Source: Chondrosia reniformis
Lineage: Eukaryota > Porifera > Demospongiae > Chondrillida > Chondrillidae
NCBI GenBank assembly: GCA_947172415.1
Contig: OX359190.1
Coordinates: forward strand, 2,046,001 to 2,110,000
Direction: 5' to 3'
Length of the DNA stretch: 64,000 nucleotides
In this document: piece after piece, positions 48,201 through 57,019 of the stretch
How positions within the stretch are numbered: the stretch's first letter is position 1
Layout of the letters: every line of letters starts with the position of its first letter
The notes under the pieces: model-generated
Seen by the model: only the letters and a program-made list of their open reading frames with translations
Told to the model about the DNA's origin: nothing
The model's database searches: none
Made by a program: the position numbers and the translations under genes

Positions 48201-50268
48201 GAAAAAAAATGGGTTGTTGCCCAAGAAGCAATTGCTCAAGCCTGTAAGAGGCTTAGGAAGAAACTGTGAACTAACTGTATTTGATAGTAACCTACATTTT
48301 ATTATGTATAGTTTTAATTAAAAAATATTATTATTATTAATTTACTGTAACTGTATTATTAAATACTTTGGTCACAGCAATACTTAAACCTCGTACCCAC
48401 TCTGGCTGGCTGAAATATGATATTTTGCTGTATGATAAATTATTGACTTTAATTTAAAGAAATACACTAATACTACGTATAACAGTATAATAATAAAATT
48501 CTAAGAGTATAAACTTTCTTTTTAATAGCCCGTTGCACTTCCTTCACACTCTATAACAGCCGGAATAACTTTCTTCAGGTGTCCAATGTACCTCTGGCAC
48601 TTGTCAGCAGTCACTGTTGCCCAAAATTCTTTTATTCCATCGATGAGCTCTTGCTTTGTTTTTGGCTTTTTTTCTCTCCGAATGTACTCCTTTAACTCAT
48701 GCCAGAGGTTTTCAATCGGATTTAAATCAGGAGACTCTGGAGGAGTGGGCCACCAGTTTATTCCTGCTTCACTGTAGAAATCTCTGGCTGCCTTGGAACA
48801 ATGTTTCGGGTCATTATCTTGGACAAAGCGATGGCCATCAGGATAAACTTCCTTAATGAATGGTAAAAGTGATGCCTTTAAAATAGAAATATAAAGAGGA
48901 GCATTCATTTTTCCTTCGAAAATACATAAGTTAGTTCGACCACGATGGCTGATCCCTGCCCAGACATGAACTTTTAGGGGATGTTTCGGTTTGGGTTTGT
49001 ATCTGGGCTTCTGTCCTCTCTTATAGCAGCAAGTCCTACGATGTGTCTCGATTTGCACTGTAGTTTCATCTGTATAGATGAGGTCTTCAAAGGACATGTC
49101 TTTATTCAGTTTTGCCCACTCCAATCTCTTCTGTTTGTTAACGTCTCTGATCATTTGGCAGTACCTGGTGCCTTTTGAAGTCCATCCAATATCATTTCGC
49201 CACTTCAAGACGGTAGATGTAGCAACTTGAATACCACTTTTACCCAATAAATTCTTTAATTCCATTCCTGTTGTCTCATCGTCTTTGTTCATTTGATCTT
49301 CGATGATTCTCTCAGCATCTTCTGTAAATTTCGAAGCCATACCACTTCCAGGCTTACGAGAGATTGTGCCTGTTTCTTGATAGCGACTTACGAACTTGTA
49401 TACGCCAACCTTCGTGGCTTTAAGCCCTTCGTCAGCTAAACATCGAACGATTTCACCGTAGCTCTTCCCCAAACGGCGGTAAGACAGAATCCTTTGTTTA
49501 ACATAATCGGAATAAACCATTTTTACACTTGAAACGATACTAAATGAAACTCGAAAAAGTGTGACATTCTAAATAATTATCGCCATACCCATACGTTCTG
49601 TAGCTACGGGCGTATTTGTCGAAACGTACGCATCCCTACAAAGGATGTATATGGGCGTTCTGTCTAACACGTACGGGTTTAATATCGGCGCACGTACGGG
49701 TTGCGAGCAGGCGTTGACCGTTAACTTTTTTATAATTTGTACCGTATGTACACAGGAAGATTAATTCTCTAATTTTATTCATTACTCTTTAATGATATTC
49801 ATAAAGTATGTCTCATAGACTAGAATTCTGTGTTATTATGTCCTTATAATATTCACTCAGAAATTCTACAATAGATAATATGAAATGTGTCCGTAGACAC
49901 TCCTAAAAGATGCATGATGTACGTATCTACGAATTAAGTATTTTATTACTTTCCACAGCACTGAACTCACAACCAGACATATGGATGTGTTACTGAGAAA
50001 GGTCATTGATAAAGTTCCTCAGAAATGGGAGGAAATTGCAATTTGCCTTCAGTTTGAGGACAATAAGATAGCCTCACTTAAGGACACAAAGTTAAACAAT
50101 GAGGGACTATGTAAAGCCATGCTGAGATCTTGGCTGAGACAAGAAAAGGAGTCTGGTAGTCGGCCAAGGACCTTGAACACATTGTATAAAGTCCTGGTGG
50201 ATCGAAACTGTAAACTTGAGGCAAAGGAGCTGGTGGAGGCTGTGAAGGGACATGTGGAGAGGGAATGA
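39205..50268 (+). CDS. KCD4: Kelch–heptad coiled-coil–Death protein with amplified stalk exons
   Basis: Predicted exons: 39205–39219, 39840–40685 (Kelch, 282 codons), 41488–41697 (10 heptads), 41755–41871, 42584–42649, ten 105-nt exons from 42713 to 44291, 44350–44529, 44602–44769, 44969–45049, 45483–45654, 45737–45764 and 49959–50268; about 1080 residues, all phases consistent. The ten repeated exons encode 35 residues each (EKMAELTRELRDTQ... ending SNSQST), i.e. five heptads. The last intron contains a complete 3470-bp transposon, which should not affect the protein if spliced. The Death domain (KVPQKWEEIAICLQFEDNK) matches KCD2. Propeller loops are distinct (GGTDTHRTRTNR, FWNGYFCRM, GGLRGGQYQKR). 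Confidence 0.7.
41488..41697 (+). repeat. 21-bp coding VNTR: 10 heptads (KCD4)
   Basis: A 210-nt exon of ten heptads, first unit EGDTNLK, last DEFIIFK. Phase 0 at both ends; otherwise EGDASLK and EGDTSLK types. Confidence 0.9.
42713..44349 (+). repeat. Ten-copy 163/164-bp exon–intron tandem array
   Basis: Exons start at 42713, 42877, 43041, 43205, 43368, 43532, 43696, 43859, 44023 and 44187, each 105 nt, separated by introns of 58–59 bp that begin gtgagtg or gtgagagg and end ttgatgtag. An eleventh, longer exon starts at 44350. Variants (gctgaac/gatgaac; acagattt/gcagattt; gtgagagg donor; one T fewer before gatgtag) recur every third copy, so copies 2–10 are three repeats of a 491-bp trimer. 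Every copy adds 35 residues in frame and in heptad register. Confidence 0.95.
46563..48269 (+). CDS. BEN-domain-like passenger protein of the Tc1/mariner element
   Basis: Three-exon gene inside the transposon: 46563–46605 (MSLRLALKVSHEQA), 46678–46809 and 46927–48269; the splice sites are gtgag/ccacag and gtgtga/ttacag and all joins are in phase, giving about 505 residues. Exon 2 encodes a compact N-terminal module (FALVHWPEEDCVSMVEIAKF, then VGNGCQVLVGKKIYSG). The middle is Lys-rich with a perfect 49-residue tandem duplication (about 47184 and 47331), followed by a coiled-coil of QRSMEEM-type repeats and a Pro/Ser/Thr-rich linker. The C-terminal ~90 residues (LAREAIFGDPIL, LPQAELNLLKTILFEQFP, AIAQACKRLRKKL) resemble a BEN DNA-binding domain. 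A role in binding the element's ends or chromatin is inferred. The tail-to-tail gap to the transposase is 252 bp. Confidence 0.7.
48522..49520 (-). CDS. Tc1/mariner (IS630-type) DD34E transposase
   Basis: Intact 332-residue single-exon transposase, normal length for the family. The N-terminal helix-turn-helix region (YGEIVRCLADEGLKATKVGV) binds the inverted repeats. Catalytic triad: D151 in YTDETTV, D235 in QDNDPKH and E270 in SPDLNPIENLW, with 34 residues between the last two, i.e. DD34E. The flanking TA duplication fits. The start lies 224 bp inside the right end of the element. Confidence 0.95.
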   Translation of the reverse strand: MVYSDYVKQRILSYRRLGKSYGEIVRCLADEGLKATKVGVYKFVSRYQETGTISRKPGSGMASKFTEDAERIIEDQMNKDDETTGMELKNLLGKSGIQVATSTVLKWRNDIGWTSKGTRYCQMIRDVNKQKRLEWAKLNKDMSFEDLIYTDETTVQIETHRRTCCYKRGQKPRYKPKPKHPLKVHVWAGISHRGRTNLCIFEGKMNAPLYISILKASLLPFIKEVYPDGHRFVQDNDPKHCSKAARDFYSEAGINWWPTPPESPDLNPIENLWHELKEYIRREKKPKTKQELIDGIKEFWATVTADKCQRYIGHLKKVIPAVIECEGSATGY

Positions 50269-51188
50269 GGGTTAGCTAATGTTATAAGTGTATTGTTATT
50301 CATATAGTCCGAGGTGGAAAGTATTTGTTAAAAAGGTGAATTTAAATGAACAATTTACGTCTAAAGGGAATGTCTAATAGTGACTGGTGTTACTAATTAT
50401 ATTCATGACCAATAGTAGTTGGTGCTCCCTCTCTCCCTCCTGTAGATGTGAAGGGAGTGTAGAGGGTGTGATGGTTAATAAATGTCAAGTGTTATTCTTG
50501 TGGTGTGTCGCATGCTACTTCTTAATTTCTTCATTTAACAATATTTCACATTCCATTCACGCAGTATCATAGTGAGAGCAACTTTGTAGTCTTTTAACAA
50601 GCAATTGGATTACAGAAAGAAATGAAACAATAATCAGAAGTAGTCCTGACAATCTCTTTTATACGATACATGTATTTTATTTAGCCTTTAACTGTTTGTC
50701 AACCATGTAACATAACTTTAATTTTGTGTCAATGGTGTTTGATGTTTGATGTTTGTATTGAGCTAAGTGGAGTACCAGTATTATAATCATTCCTGATGTA
50801 CGTAGTTGTATTTCATTTCATTTGTGTCAATGGTGTTTGATGTTTGTAATTCACTGAGCTTCCTGCAAAGTAGCCATTTTGAGCTAAGTGGAGTACCAGT
50901 ATTATAATGACAGTATCGTATACCAACATAAAGTGCCATCTGCAGCGGAAGAATGTTCTATAAATACGTACAATTACGTCATTCAATCGTCTTTACACGT
51001 TGTTTGTAAACACTGAACTTGAATATTGCACGTTATGTCAATTTAATTGAAGTTTATTGATCACAAGCATTATTCTGTGACTATTTATATACATGTATGT
51101 GTGCAGGAGTAAATTTGTGAGTTAAGTGGTTTAAGTACTGTGAGGTTTCAAGCAAAGAGGGTGACGAACTGTTCCACTTGAAAAGCAC
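50269..51188 (+). promoter_or_regulatory. Spacer before ELOVL-D with TATA/CRE block
   Basis: Contains a local duplication of about 100 bp (tttgtgtcaatggtgtttgatg at about 50723 and 50821, each followed by gagctaagtggagtacc). TATAAATA at 50959–50966 and TTACGTCAT at 50974–50982 match the block before ELOVL-A and ELOVL-C. No gene supported. Confidence 0.45.
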
Positions 51189-51917
51189 ATGATGACGTCG
51201 ACTGGAGCTGCAGGTCTTGAAGAGACAGTAGGACTCCGACTAACTGCTGTGACTACTAAACTTTGCAGTTTACATAGTTTTCCACTGTTTGTTGTTTATC
51301 TCATTTTCACTGCATCTGCTCGTCTTATTTGGAAGGTGGCTGCACCCGTGGATCTGAAGACTCCATTAATATTGCACAATTTGACTTGCTTTGTGGCGAG
51401 TGTGTACACGTTCGTTGCTGGAGTGTACGCATTGACAACAACACCGTCTTTGCTCCCTGTTTCTGAAGGAAACTCGAACGTTATCCACGTCTTATATGCA
51501 TATTGGATAAGCAAGGTGATTGAACTCTTGGATACCGTATTTATTATCTTTCGACACAAGAAACGGCAGCTAACGGCGCTTCATGTTTTTCATCACTCGA
51601 GTATGCTGCTCCTTGCAGATTTCGCTTACAGCAGGACGCGTTGGACTCCAATATCAGTCGGTTTCACCATTAATTCCTTTGTGCACATAGTCACGTACGG
51701 CTATTACAACCTAGCAACCTTCTACAGCCTCAGCTCAGCATGGTGGAAGAGAGGAGTGACACAGCTGCAGATTATCCAGTTTTTGTTTATTATTTATGTG
51801 GGAGTTTATGGCTACGTGAACTACGGGTATTGTATTTATTCCATTATTTATCCAGTAGCAATCTTATTATTCTTTATAAACTTTTACTATAATGCCTACT
51901 TATATGATATTACGAAA

Positions 51918-53504
51918 ATGGCGGAAAAGGATACGAAGCGTGGTGATCGTGCGAAGAATTTAGCTAGCTCTACGAACCGTAGTAAGAAAGGCACTGCAGC
52001 CACTGCAGCCAAGCGCAAGATTAACTTAATTGGCGACGGGAACGGTCGGACTGAAGTAGGATCCCCTACTGCAGAGAACGGATCGACAGACGATCGTATT
52101 TCACGATCTAGCCAATCACAAGCAGGAAAGAGCAACAACAGCGGAGATGCTACCATTTGTCCGATGTGCAACGAAGTTGTAGCTGACAACGACGCCTCTG
52201 AGGCTATTCTCTGTGATGCTGGATGCGGTCTGTGGATTCACAGACTCTGCGTTAGAATGGAGATGACCGAATATACCCAGCTATCCCAATCAGATGCCCC
52301 ATGGGAATGCCCTCTCTGCAAGGAAGTCCCATCCACTCGACTGTCACAAGAAGCACAGTCAGTTGATCTGAATTGCTACTGTGGCAAGACTAACACAACC
52401 GGAGTGGAACTCATTAAATGTGCATGGTGCCAACATCATTTCCATTTATCCTGCACAGGTATGTCTAGTATGTGTGATTGCTTTCTCTGTAGTCCCTGTA
52501 TGTTCCAGGAGTTGGTGAGGGGAAGACAGAGGATGGCCAATCTGGAAAGAACAATTACCATCTTACAGCAGCAAATCAGTCACTGTCAGACAACTGGGAC
52601 CAATGGAAACCAGACAATGACGGTTGTAAACAACCAGAAGACAGCCCATGAGACCAGAAGACCTGAAACACCAACCAACCATGAGACCAGAAACAACAAC
52701 TCTATGCCTGACAACAAGAGCTTCAGAAATAAAGTGCAATACTTGAGAGGTATCTCCACCACTCTCTCAAAGATAGAGTTACTGAAAATCCTGGAAAAGA
52801 ACGTAACTCACATGGATGACATCTATGTAGAACAAACAGTTTCCAAATTCAATGGCAGACGTATGTTCTACAAACTCACCATCAAATCGCAGGAAGCATT
52901 GTCAAGCATAAGATCAACCATAAACGAAAGGTTTAGACGCTGTGGATGGATGCTGTCTAACTCCCCACCCAACCCACCTCCAGCAGCTGCTACTCCAGGC
53001 CACTCCTCTGTTGAAACCAAACCTTCGACTGGGGCTGCAGGGATGAAAGAGACGCAGTCCACTACTAAGACTGCAGCAACCAATCCGCAATCTACCTCCA
53101 ATATCAAGCTCCCAGGGCCAGCTTCAGCCCACCAACCCAATGCAGCCCATCATTCAACACAATCAGCCCATCATTCAACACAATCAGCCCATCACTCAAC
53201 ACAACAAAGAATAGGGAACCACTTAATCAATCACCCCAATCAATCTCATTTTTTGTACCACCCCCCACCTCACCCCCCACCTCATCTCCCACCTCATTTC
53301 CCTCATCATCTTACTCCTCACCCCACATATCATCTACCAAATCATGTTCCTCTGCTCAACCCCCCACAGTACCACCCTCCGTGGCAGAGCCAGATGGTCA
53401 GAGCAATGGAAAATCAGGTGGACCAGCTGAAGCTGCTTGGGAGAATGATACACCAGCTACAAGTACCACCAGCCCAACTGATGCCATCACAATGTCACAG
53501 ATAA
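51918..53504 (+). CDS. LINE ORF1: protein with two PHD-type zinc fingers
   Basis: 528 residues from the ATG at 51918; the frame is also open upstream into ELOVL-D. A basic N-terminus is followed by a PHD-type finger (CPMC...CDAGC..WIH..C, then CPLC) and a second Cys/His cluster (CYCGKTN...CAWCQHHFHLSC...CFLCSPC). After these come a short coiled coil (ANLERTITILQQQISH), a region that may bind nucleic acid (VQYLRGISTTLSKIELLKIL), a Pro-rich tail and three copies of HHSTQSA. PHD-bearing ORF1 proteins are known in some CR1-like LINEs; they bind chromatin or RNA. It overlaps ORF2 by 13 bp if ORF2 starts at 53492. Confidence 0.85.
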   Translation: MAEKDTKRGDRAKNLASSTNRSKKGTAATAAKRKINLIGDGNGRTEVGSPTAENGSTDDRISRSSQSQAGKSNNSGDATICPMCNEVVADNDASEAILCDAGCGLWIHRLCVRMEMTEYTQLSQSDAPWECPLCKEVPSTRLSQEAQSVDLNCYCGKTNTTGVELIKCAWCQHHFHLSCTGMSSMCDCFLCSPCMFQELVRGRQRMANLERTITILQQQISHCQTTGTNGNQTMTVVNNQKTAHETRRPETPTNHETRNNNSMPDNKSFRNKVQYLRGISTTLSKIELLKILEKNVTHMDDIYVEQTVSKFNGRRMFYKLTIKSQEALSSIRSTINERFRRCGWMLSNSPPNPPPAAATPGHSSVETKPSTGAAGMKETQSTTKTAATNPQSTSNIKLPGPASAHQPNAAHHSTQSAHHSTQSAHHSTQQRIGNHLINHPNQSHFLYHPPPHPPPHLPPHFPHHLTPHPTYHLPNHVPLLNPPQYHPPWQSQMVRAMENQVDQLKLLGRMIHQLQVPPAQLMPSQCHR

Positions 53505-56500
53505 GATTAGGTTTATGGAATACTAGAGGCTTCTTAGATAGTAATTGTAATTTACGTAAACAAATTTTAGAGAGTTTAAGTCTAGATATAATAGTTATTT
53601 GTGAAACCTTTTTGAAGGATAAAGACGTAGTTACTATACCTGGATACTTATGGATAGGCCATAACCGTACTAAATTATCTAAAAAGGCTGCCAGAGGCTC
53701 TGGTGGAGTGGGAGTCCTAATTAAAGAGTCTCTACTTTGTAATTATACTTCCTCTATCCTCAATAATAGTTATGAAGGCATCTTGTGGTTGTCCTTTAAC
53801 CATATTAACTCCAGTAATTCCTTCTGCCTGTGTGCCTGTTATTTGCCACCATCAGGCTCTAGCCGTGGAGACTCATCTGTAGAATTTTTTGAGACCCTAA
53901 GAACTCAAATAATGCTTTTTTACCCCCTTGGTGACCTTATTATATGCGGGGATTTTAATGCTAGGACCGGCAACCTGAGTGATACAGACATGCCCCACCT
54001 CCCTAAGAGGCAGGTAGTTGACTCCGTGGTGAACTCCCACGGGCGGCAGTTTATTGATCTGTTATTAGATTCACACATGATCATGCTTAATGGTAGATCT
54101 GACCCCAAGTATAACAATTTTACCAGTATATCAACACTTGGTAGGGCAGTAGTAGATTATGTAATTGTCCCCCAGTCCACTCTGGCTTATTTCTCAAACT
54201 TTGAAGTACACACTGTACTAGATTTAGTTGAGGAATTAAATTTACCATACGACTCTAATGCACCTGATCACTCCCTTCTTACATGGAAATATTTAATTGA
54301 TTCTACATACAATGCCCAACAATTTTATTCAAGAAAAGATGAGTCTAGACTAACCTATAGACATAGACGTACCTATCACTGTGCTCCATCAAAGACTTGT
54401 CTATCAACCCCGGAAGCCACTAATACTATAGATACACTTATTACAGAACTTGAAACTATCTCCTCAGAACCAAACCCTACTAAGCTTAATAAAAATTTTA
54501 GTACATTCTGTAATATCATCAAGTCTGAAGTCGATGGTCAAAGCCCTAATAATACAAGACGTTACGGCCCATCCCCCAAACCTTGGTGGAATAGTGATTT
54601 GTCCATCTGTAGAAAAGAGTTGAAGGAGGCTCAGAAAAAGTGGCTGGCCTGTAATAGATCTGACCCAATTAGGCTACAATTATGGCGAATATTTAGAAAT
54701 AAACAAAAAGTTTTTGACACCCTGGTCAGACATGAAAAAAGAAAGTATCAAAATAGAATGAATTTAAACCTAGTAAATCATTTAAGCATGGGCAATTCAC
54801 AGAAATTTTGGAAACTATTTGATAAAATTAGTATCACTAGCACCCCAGAAAAAAATACCCTGCCAAGATCACTTTTAAATGCTAATGGTACATTAACATC
54901 TGATCCTCAAGAAATAAAAGATATCTGGCATAACTACTTTAAGAACTTACTAAACCCCCCTTACCAACAGCAGCCTAATCAAGAGTTAGTTACAATGGCT
55001 GATGATTTGGTACAGACACTACAAACTAACAATAATCAGACCCAATGGGAACCGTACTTGAATAGGGAAATCTCCTTAGAAGAAGTCACTGATGCAGTTT
55101 ACTCTCTAAAAGATAAAAAAGCGGCAGGTCCAGATGGTCTAGGCCCTAGTACACTTAAAAACATTAATACTCTTAAATATCTACATAAACTATTTAATCT
55201 CTGTTTTAAGAAATCATTGATACCAGATGAATGGTACTATAGCTCACTGACACCCATATACAAGGGTATTGGAAATAAATATGACACAAATAATTACAGA
55301 GGAATAGCAGTACAATCTTGTATTACTAAGTGCTATTGTAAAATCCTGAATAATCGTCTTACAGCATACTTGGATTCTAATGATCTACTATGTGAAGAGC
55401 AAGGTGGATTTAGGAAAAATAGAAGCTGTCAAGACCAAATATTTTCTCTTTTTAGCATTATTGAAAATCGAAAGTCAAGGAAAAAAGATACATTTGCTTG
55501 TTTTGTTGACTTTAAAAAAGCCTTTGACTCTATACCAAGAGAGAAATTATGGTCAAAATTAAACAATATAGGTATCAATGGCCTTTTTCTCAGTTCTATC
55601 CGTAGACTTTATTCTAACACACAATATGCAGTATGTACTGAAAATGGTACCACTGATTGGTTCCAAGTTAATACAGGTGTTAAGCAAGGATGTGTTTTGT
55701 CCCCCACTCTATTTAACATTTATATCAATGATCTACCGGTTTCCCTCAGGGAAGTAAATGCCCCAATTAGCTTTGGTAATATAAAGATCGATGCTCTACT
55801 ATATGCAGATGATTTAGTTATCATAGCAGACTCTCCTAGAATCCTACAGAATAAGTTAAATTCTCTTACCTCTTATTGTAACTTATGGAATTTGTCTATA
55901 AACCCTGATAAAACTAAAACAGTGCATTTCAGAAACAATAGAAAACCACTAGACTCAAAAATATTTAAATGCTGTAATGCTTATATTACTTACACTGATA
56001 AATACAAGTACCTAGGTGTCATATTTACTGAACACCTTAGTCTGAAGGCTACAATTGAAGCAACCTCCATCTCAGCCAGTAGAGCTGCCAGCCTTTTAAT
56101 CTGTAAATCTAGGACCTCAGGTAATTTTAACTACAATGTATACAGTAAAATATATGAAAGTCTAATCTTACCAGTCATTAATTATAGCTCCTTTTTATGG
56201 GGATTTAAGTCCTATGATCAGGTTAACAAAATACAGTTTAAACTAATTAGAAACTTCTTAGGACTTAATCGGAATGTACCTCTTGACGCTTTAATAGGGG
56301 AGATGGGTTGGAAACCTATATCATGTCTGACAAAAATCACATGTATTAAATTTTGGAAAAGACTACACACCCTACATAATAATCGTATCACAAAAGCAGT
56401 TTTTATTGAAGCATGTAGATTGGCCGAGCAAGGCACCCATAATTGGGTTAGCTCTGTAAATAATTTGTTTTCTAGCTACTGGCCCCAATACTCCCCCCCT

Positions 56501-57019
56501 GCAACACTTGATCTTAACTCTATTGTACATCTTACCACCCAAAGTATCTGTGTTAATTATGATTTACTCTGGTATCAAAATATTAATAGAATCCCTTATA
56601 ACTCCAGTTCTGGTGGTAGATTAAATCTTTACCGTAAGATAAAATTTGCTCCCAAGGTAGATAGTTATATAATGAGATGTGACAAAGGCAGGAGACGAGT
56701 CATCGCTGGTCTACGTACTGGTTGCCTTCCCCTTGCAGTCGAAGTTGGTCGTTACACCTCCATCCCATTTGATCAGAGGACATGTCAGGTCTGTGCTGGG
56801 GGTGAGGTGGAGGACCAAGCACATTTTTTGCTTGATTGTTGTAAACTTAATATTATAAGAAAAGATTTATTTACCTACTGTACCAATCTTAATCCCAATT
56901 TTACATGTATGCCTCCCTCCACTAAATTACAATATCTTTTAACCTCAGACAATACAAAAGTCATTAATTTTATTTATAGAATGTATAATCTTAGACAATC
57001 CCTTTTATTCCCATCATAA
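53492..57019 (+). CDS. LINE ORF2: APE endonuclease–reverse transcriptase
   Basis: About 1175 residues from the ATG at 53492 (MSQIRLGLWNTRG); the frame is also open back to 53381. The endonuclease has GLWNTRG, VICETFL, ICGDFNAR and APDHSLL. The reverse transcriptase has AAGPDGLGP, QGGFRKNRSCQDQI, FVDFKKAFDSIPREKLW, GVKQGCVLSPTLFNIYINDL and the catalytic LLYADDLVIIAD. A C-terminal CCHC knuckle (CQVCAGGEVEDQAHFLLDC) is near residue 1115. No stop or frameshift is seen, so it is potentially active. Translation probably depends on termination–reinitiation or leaky scanning from ORF1, given the 13-bp overlap. Confidence 0.95.
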   Translation: MSQIRLGLWNTRGFLDSNCNLRKQILESLSLDIIVICETFLKDKDVVTIPGYLWIGHNRTKLSKKAARGSGGVGVLIKESLLCNYTSSILNNSYEGILWLSFNHINSSNSFCLCACYLPPSGSSRGDSSVEFFETLRTQIMLFYPLGDLIICGDFNARTGNLSDTDMPHLPKRQVVDSVVNSHGRQFIDLLLDSHMIMLNGRSDPKYNNFTSISTLGRAVVDYVIVPQSTLAYFSNFEVHTVLDLVEELNLPYDSNAPDHSLLTWKYLIDSTYNAQQFYSRKDESRLTYRHRRTYHCAPSKTCLSTPEATNTIDTLITELETISSEPNPTKLNKNFSTFCNIIKSEVDGQSPNNTRRYGPSPKPWWNSDLSICRKELKEAQKKWLACNRSDPIRLQLWRIFRNKQKVFDTLVRHEKRKYQNRMNLNLVNHLSMGNSQKFWKLFDKISITSTPEKNTLPRSLLNANGTLTSDPQEIKDIWHNYFKNLLNPPYQQQPNQELVTMADDLVQTLQTNNNQTQWEPYLNREISLEEVTDAVYSLKDKKAAGPDGLGPSTLKNINTLKYLHKLFNLCFKKSLIPDEWYYSSLTPIYKGIGNKYDTNNYRGIAVQSCITKCYCKILNNRLTAYLDSNDLLCEEQGGFRKNRSCQDQIFSLFSIIENRKSRKKDTFACFVDFKKAFDSIPREKLWSKLNNIGINGLFLSSIRRLYSNTQYAVCTENGTTDWFQVNTGVKQGCVLSPTLFNIYINDLPVSLREVNAPISFGNIKIDALLYADDLVIIADSPRILQNKLNSLTSYCNLWNLSINPDKTKTVHFRNNRKPLDSKIFKCCNAYITYTDKYKYLGVIFTEHLSLKATIEATSISASRAASLLICKSRTSGNFNYNVYSKIYESLILPVINYSSFLWGFKSYDQVNKIQFKLIRNFLGLNRNVPLDALIGEMGWKPISCLTKITCIKFWKRLHTLHNNRITKAVFIEACRLAEQGTHNWVSSVNNLFSSYWPQYSPPATLDLNSIVHLTTQSICVNYDLLWYQNINRIPYNSSSGGRLNLYRKIKFAPKVDSYIMRCDKGRRRVIAGLRTGCLPLAVEVGRYTSIPFDQRTCQVCAGGEVEDQAHFLLDCCKLNIIRKDLFTYCTNLNPNFTCMPPSTKLQYLLTSDNTKVINFIYRMYNLRQSLLFPS

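Larger units (their letters stand above)
46275..49744. mobile_element. Tc1/mariner-type DNA transposon with passenger gene
   Basis: 3470-bp element flanked by TA (46273–46274 and 49745–49746); units A and C show the empty site in the same intron. Terminal inverted repeats of about 32 bp with one mismatch begin cggtacaaattataaaaaag. It carries two convergent genes: a spliced BEN-like gene on the plus strand and a single-exon DD34E transposase on the minus strand. Both frames are open and the ends are near-identical, so it may be young. Subterminal regions hold several cgtacg-centred motifs at both ends. Confidence 0.95.
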
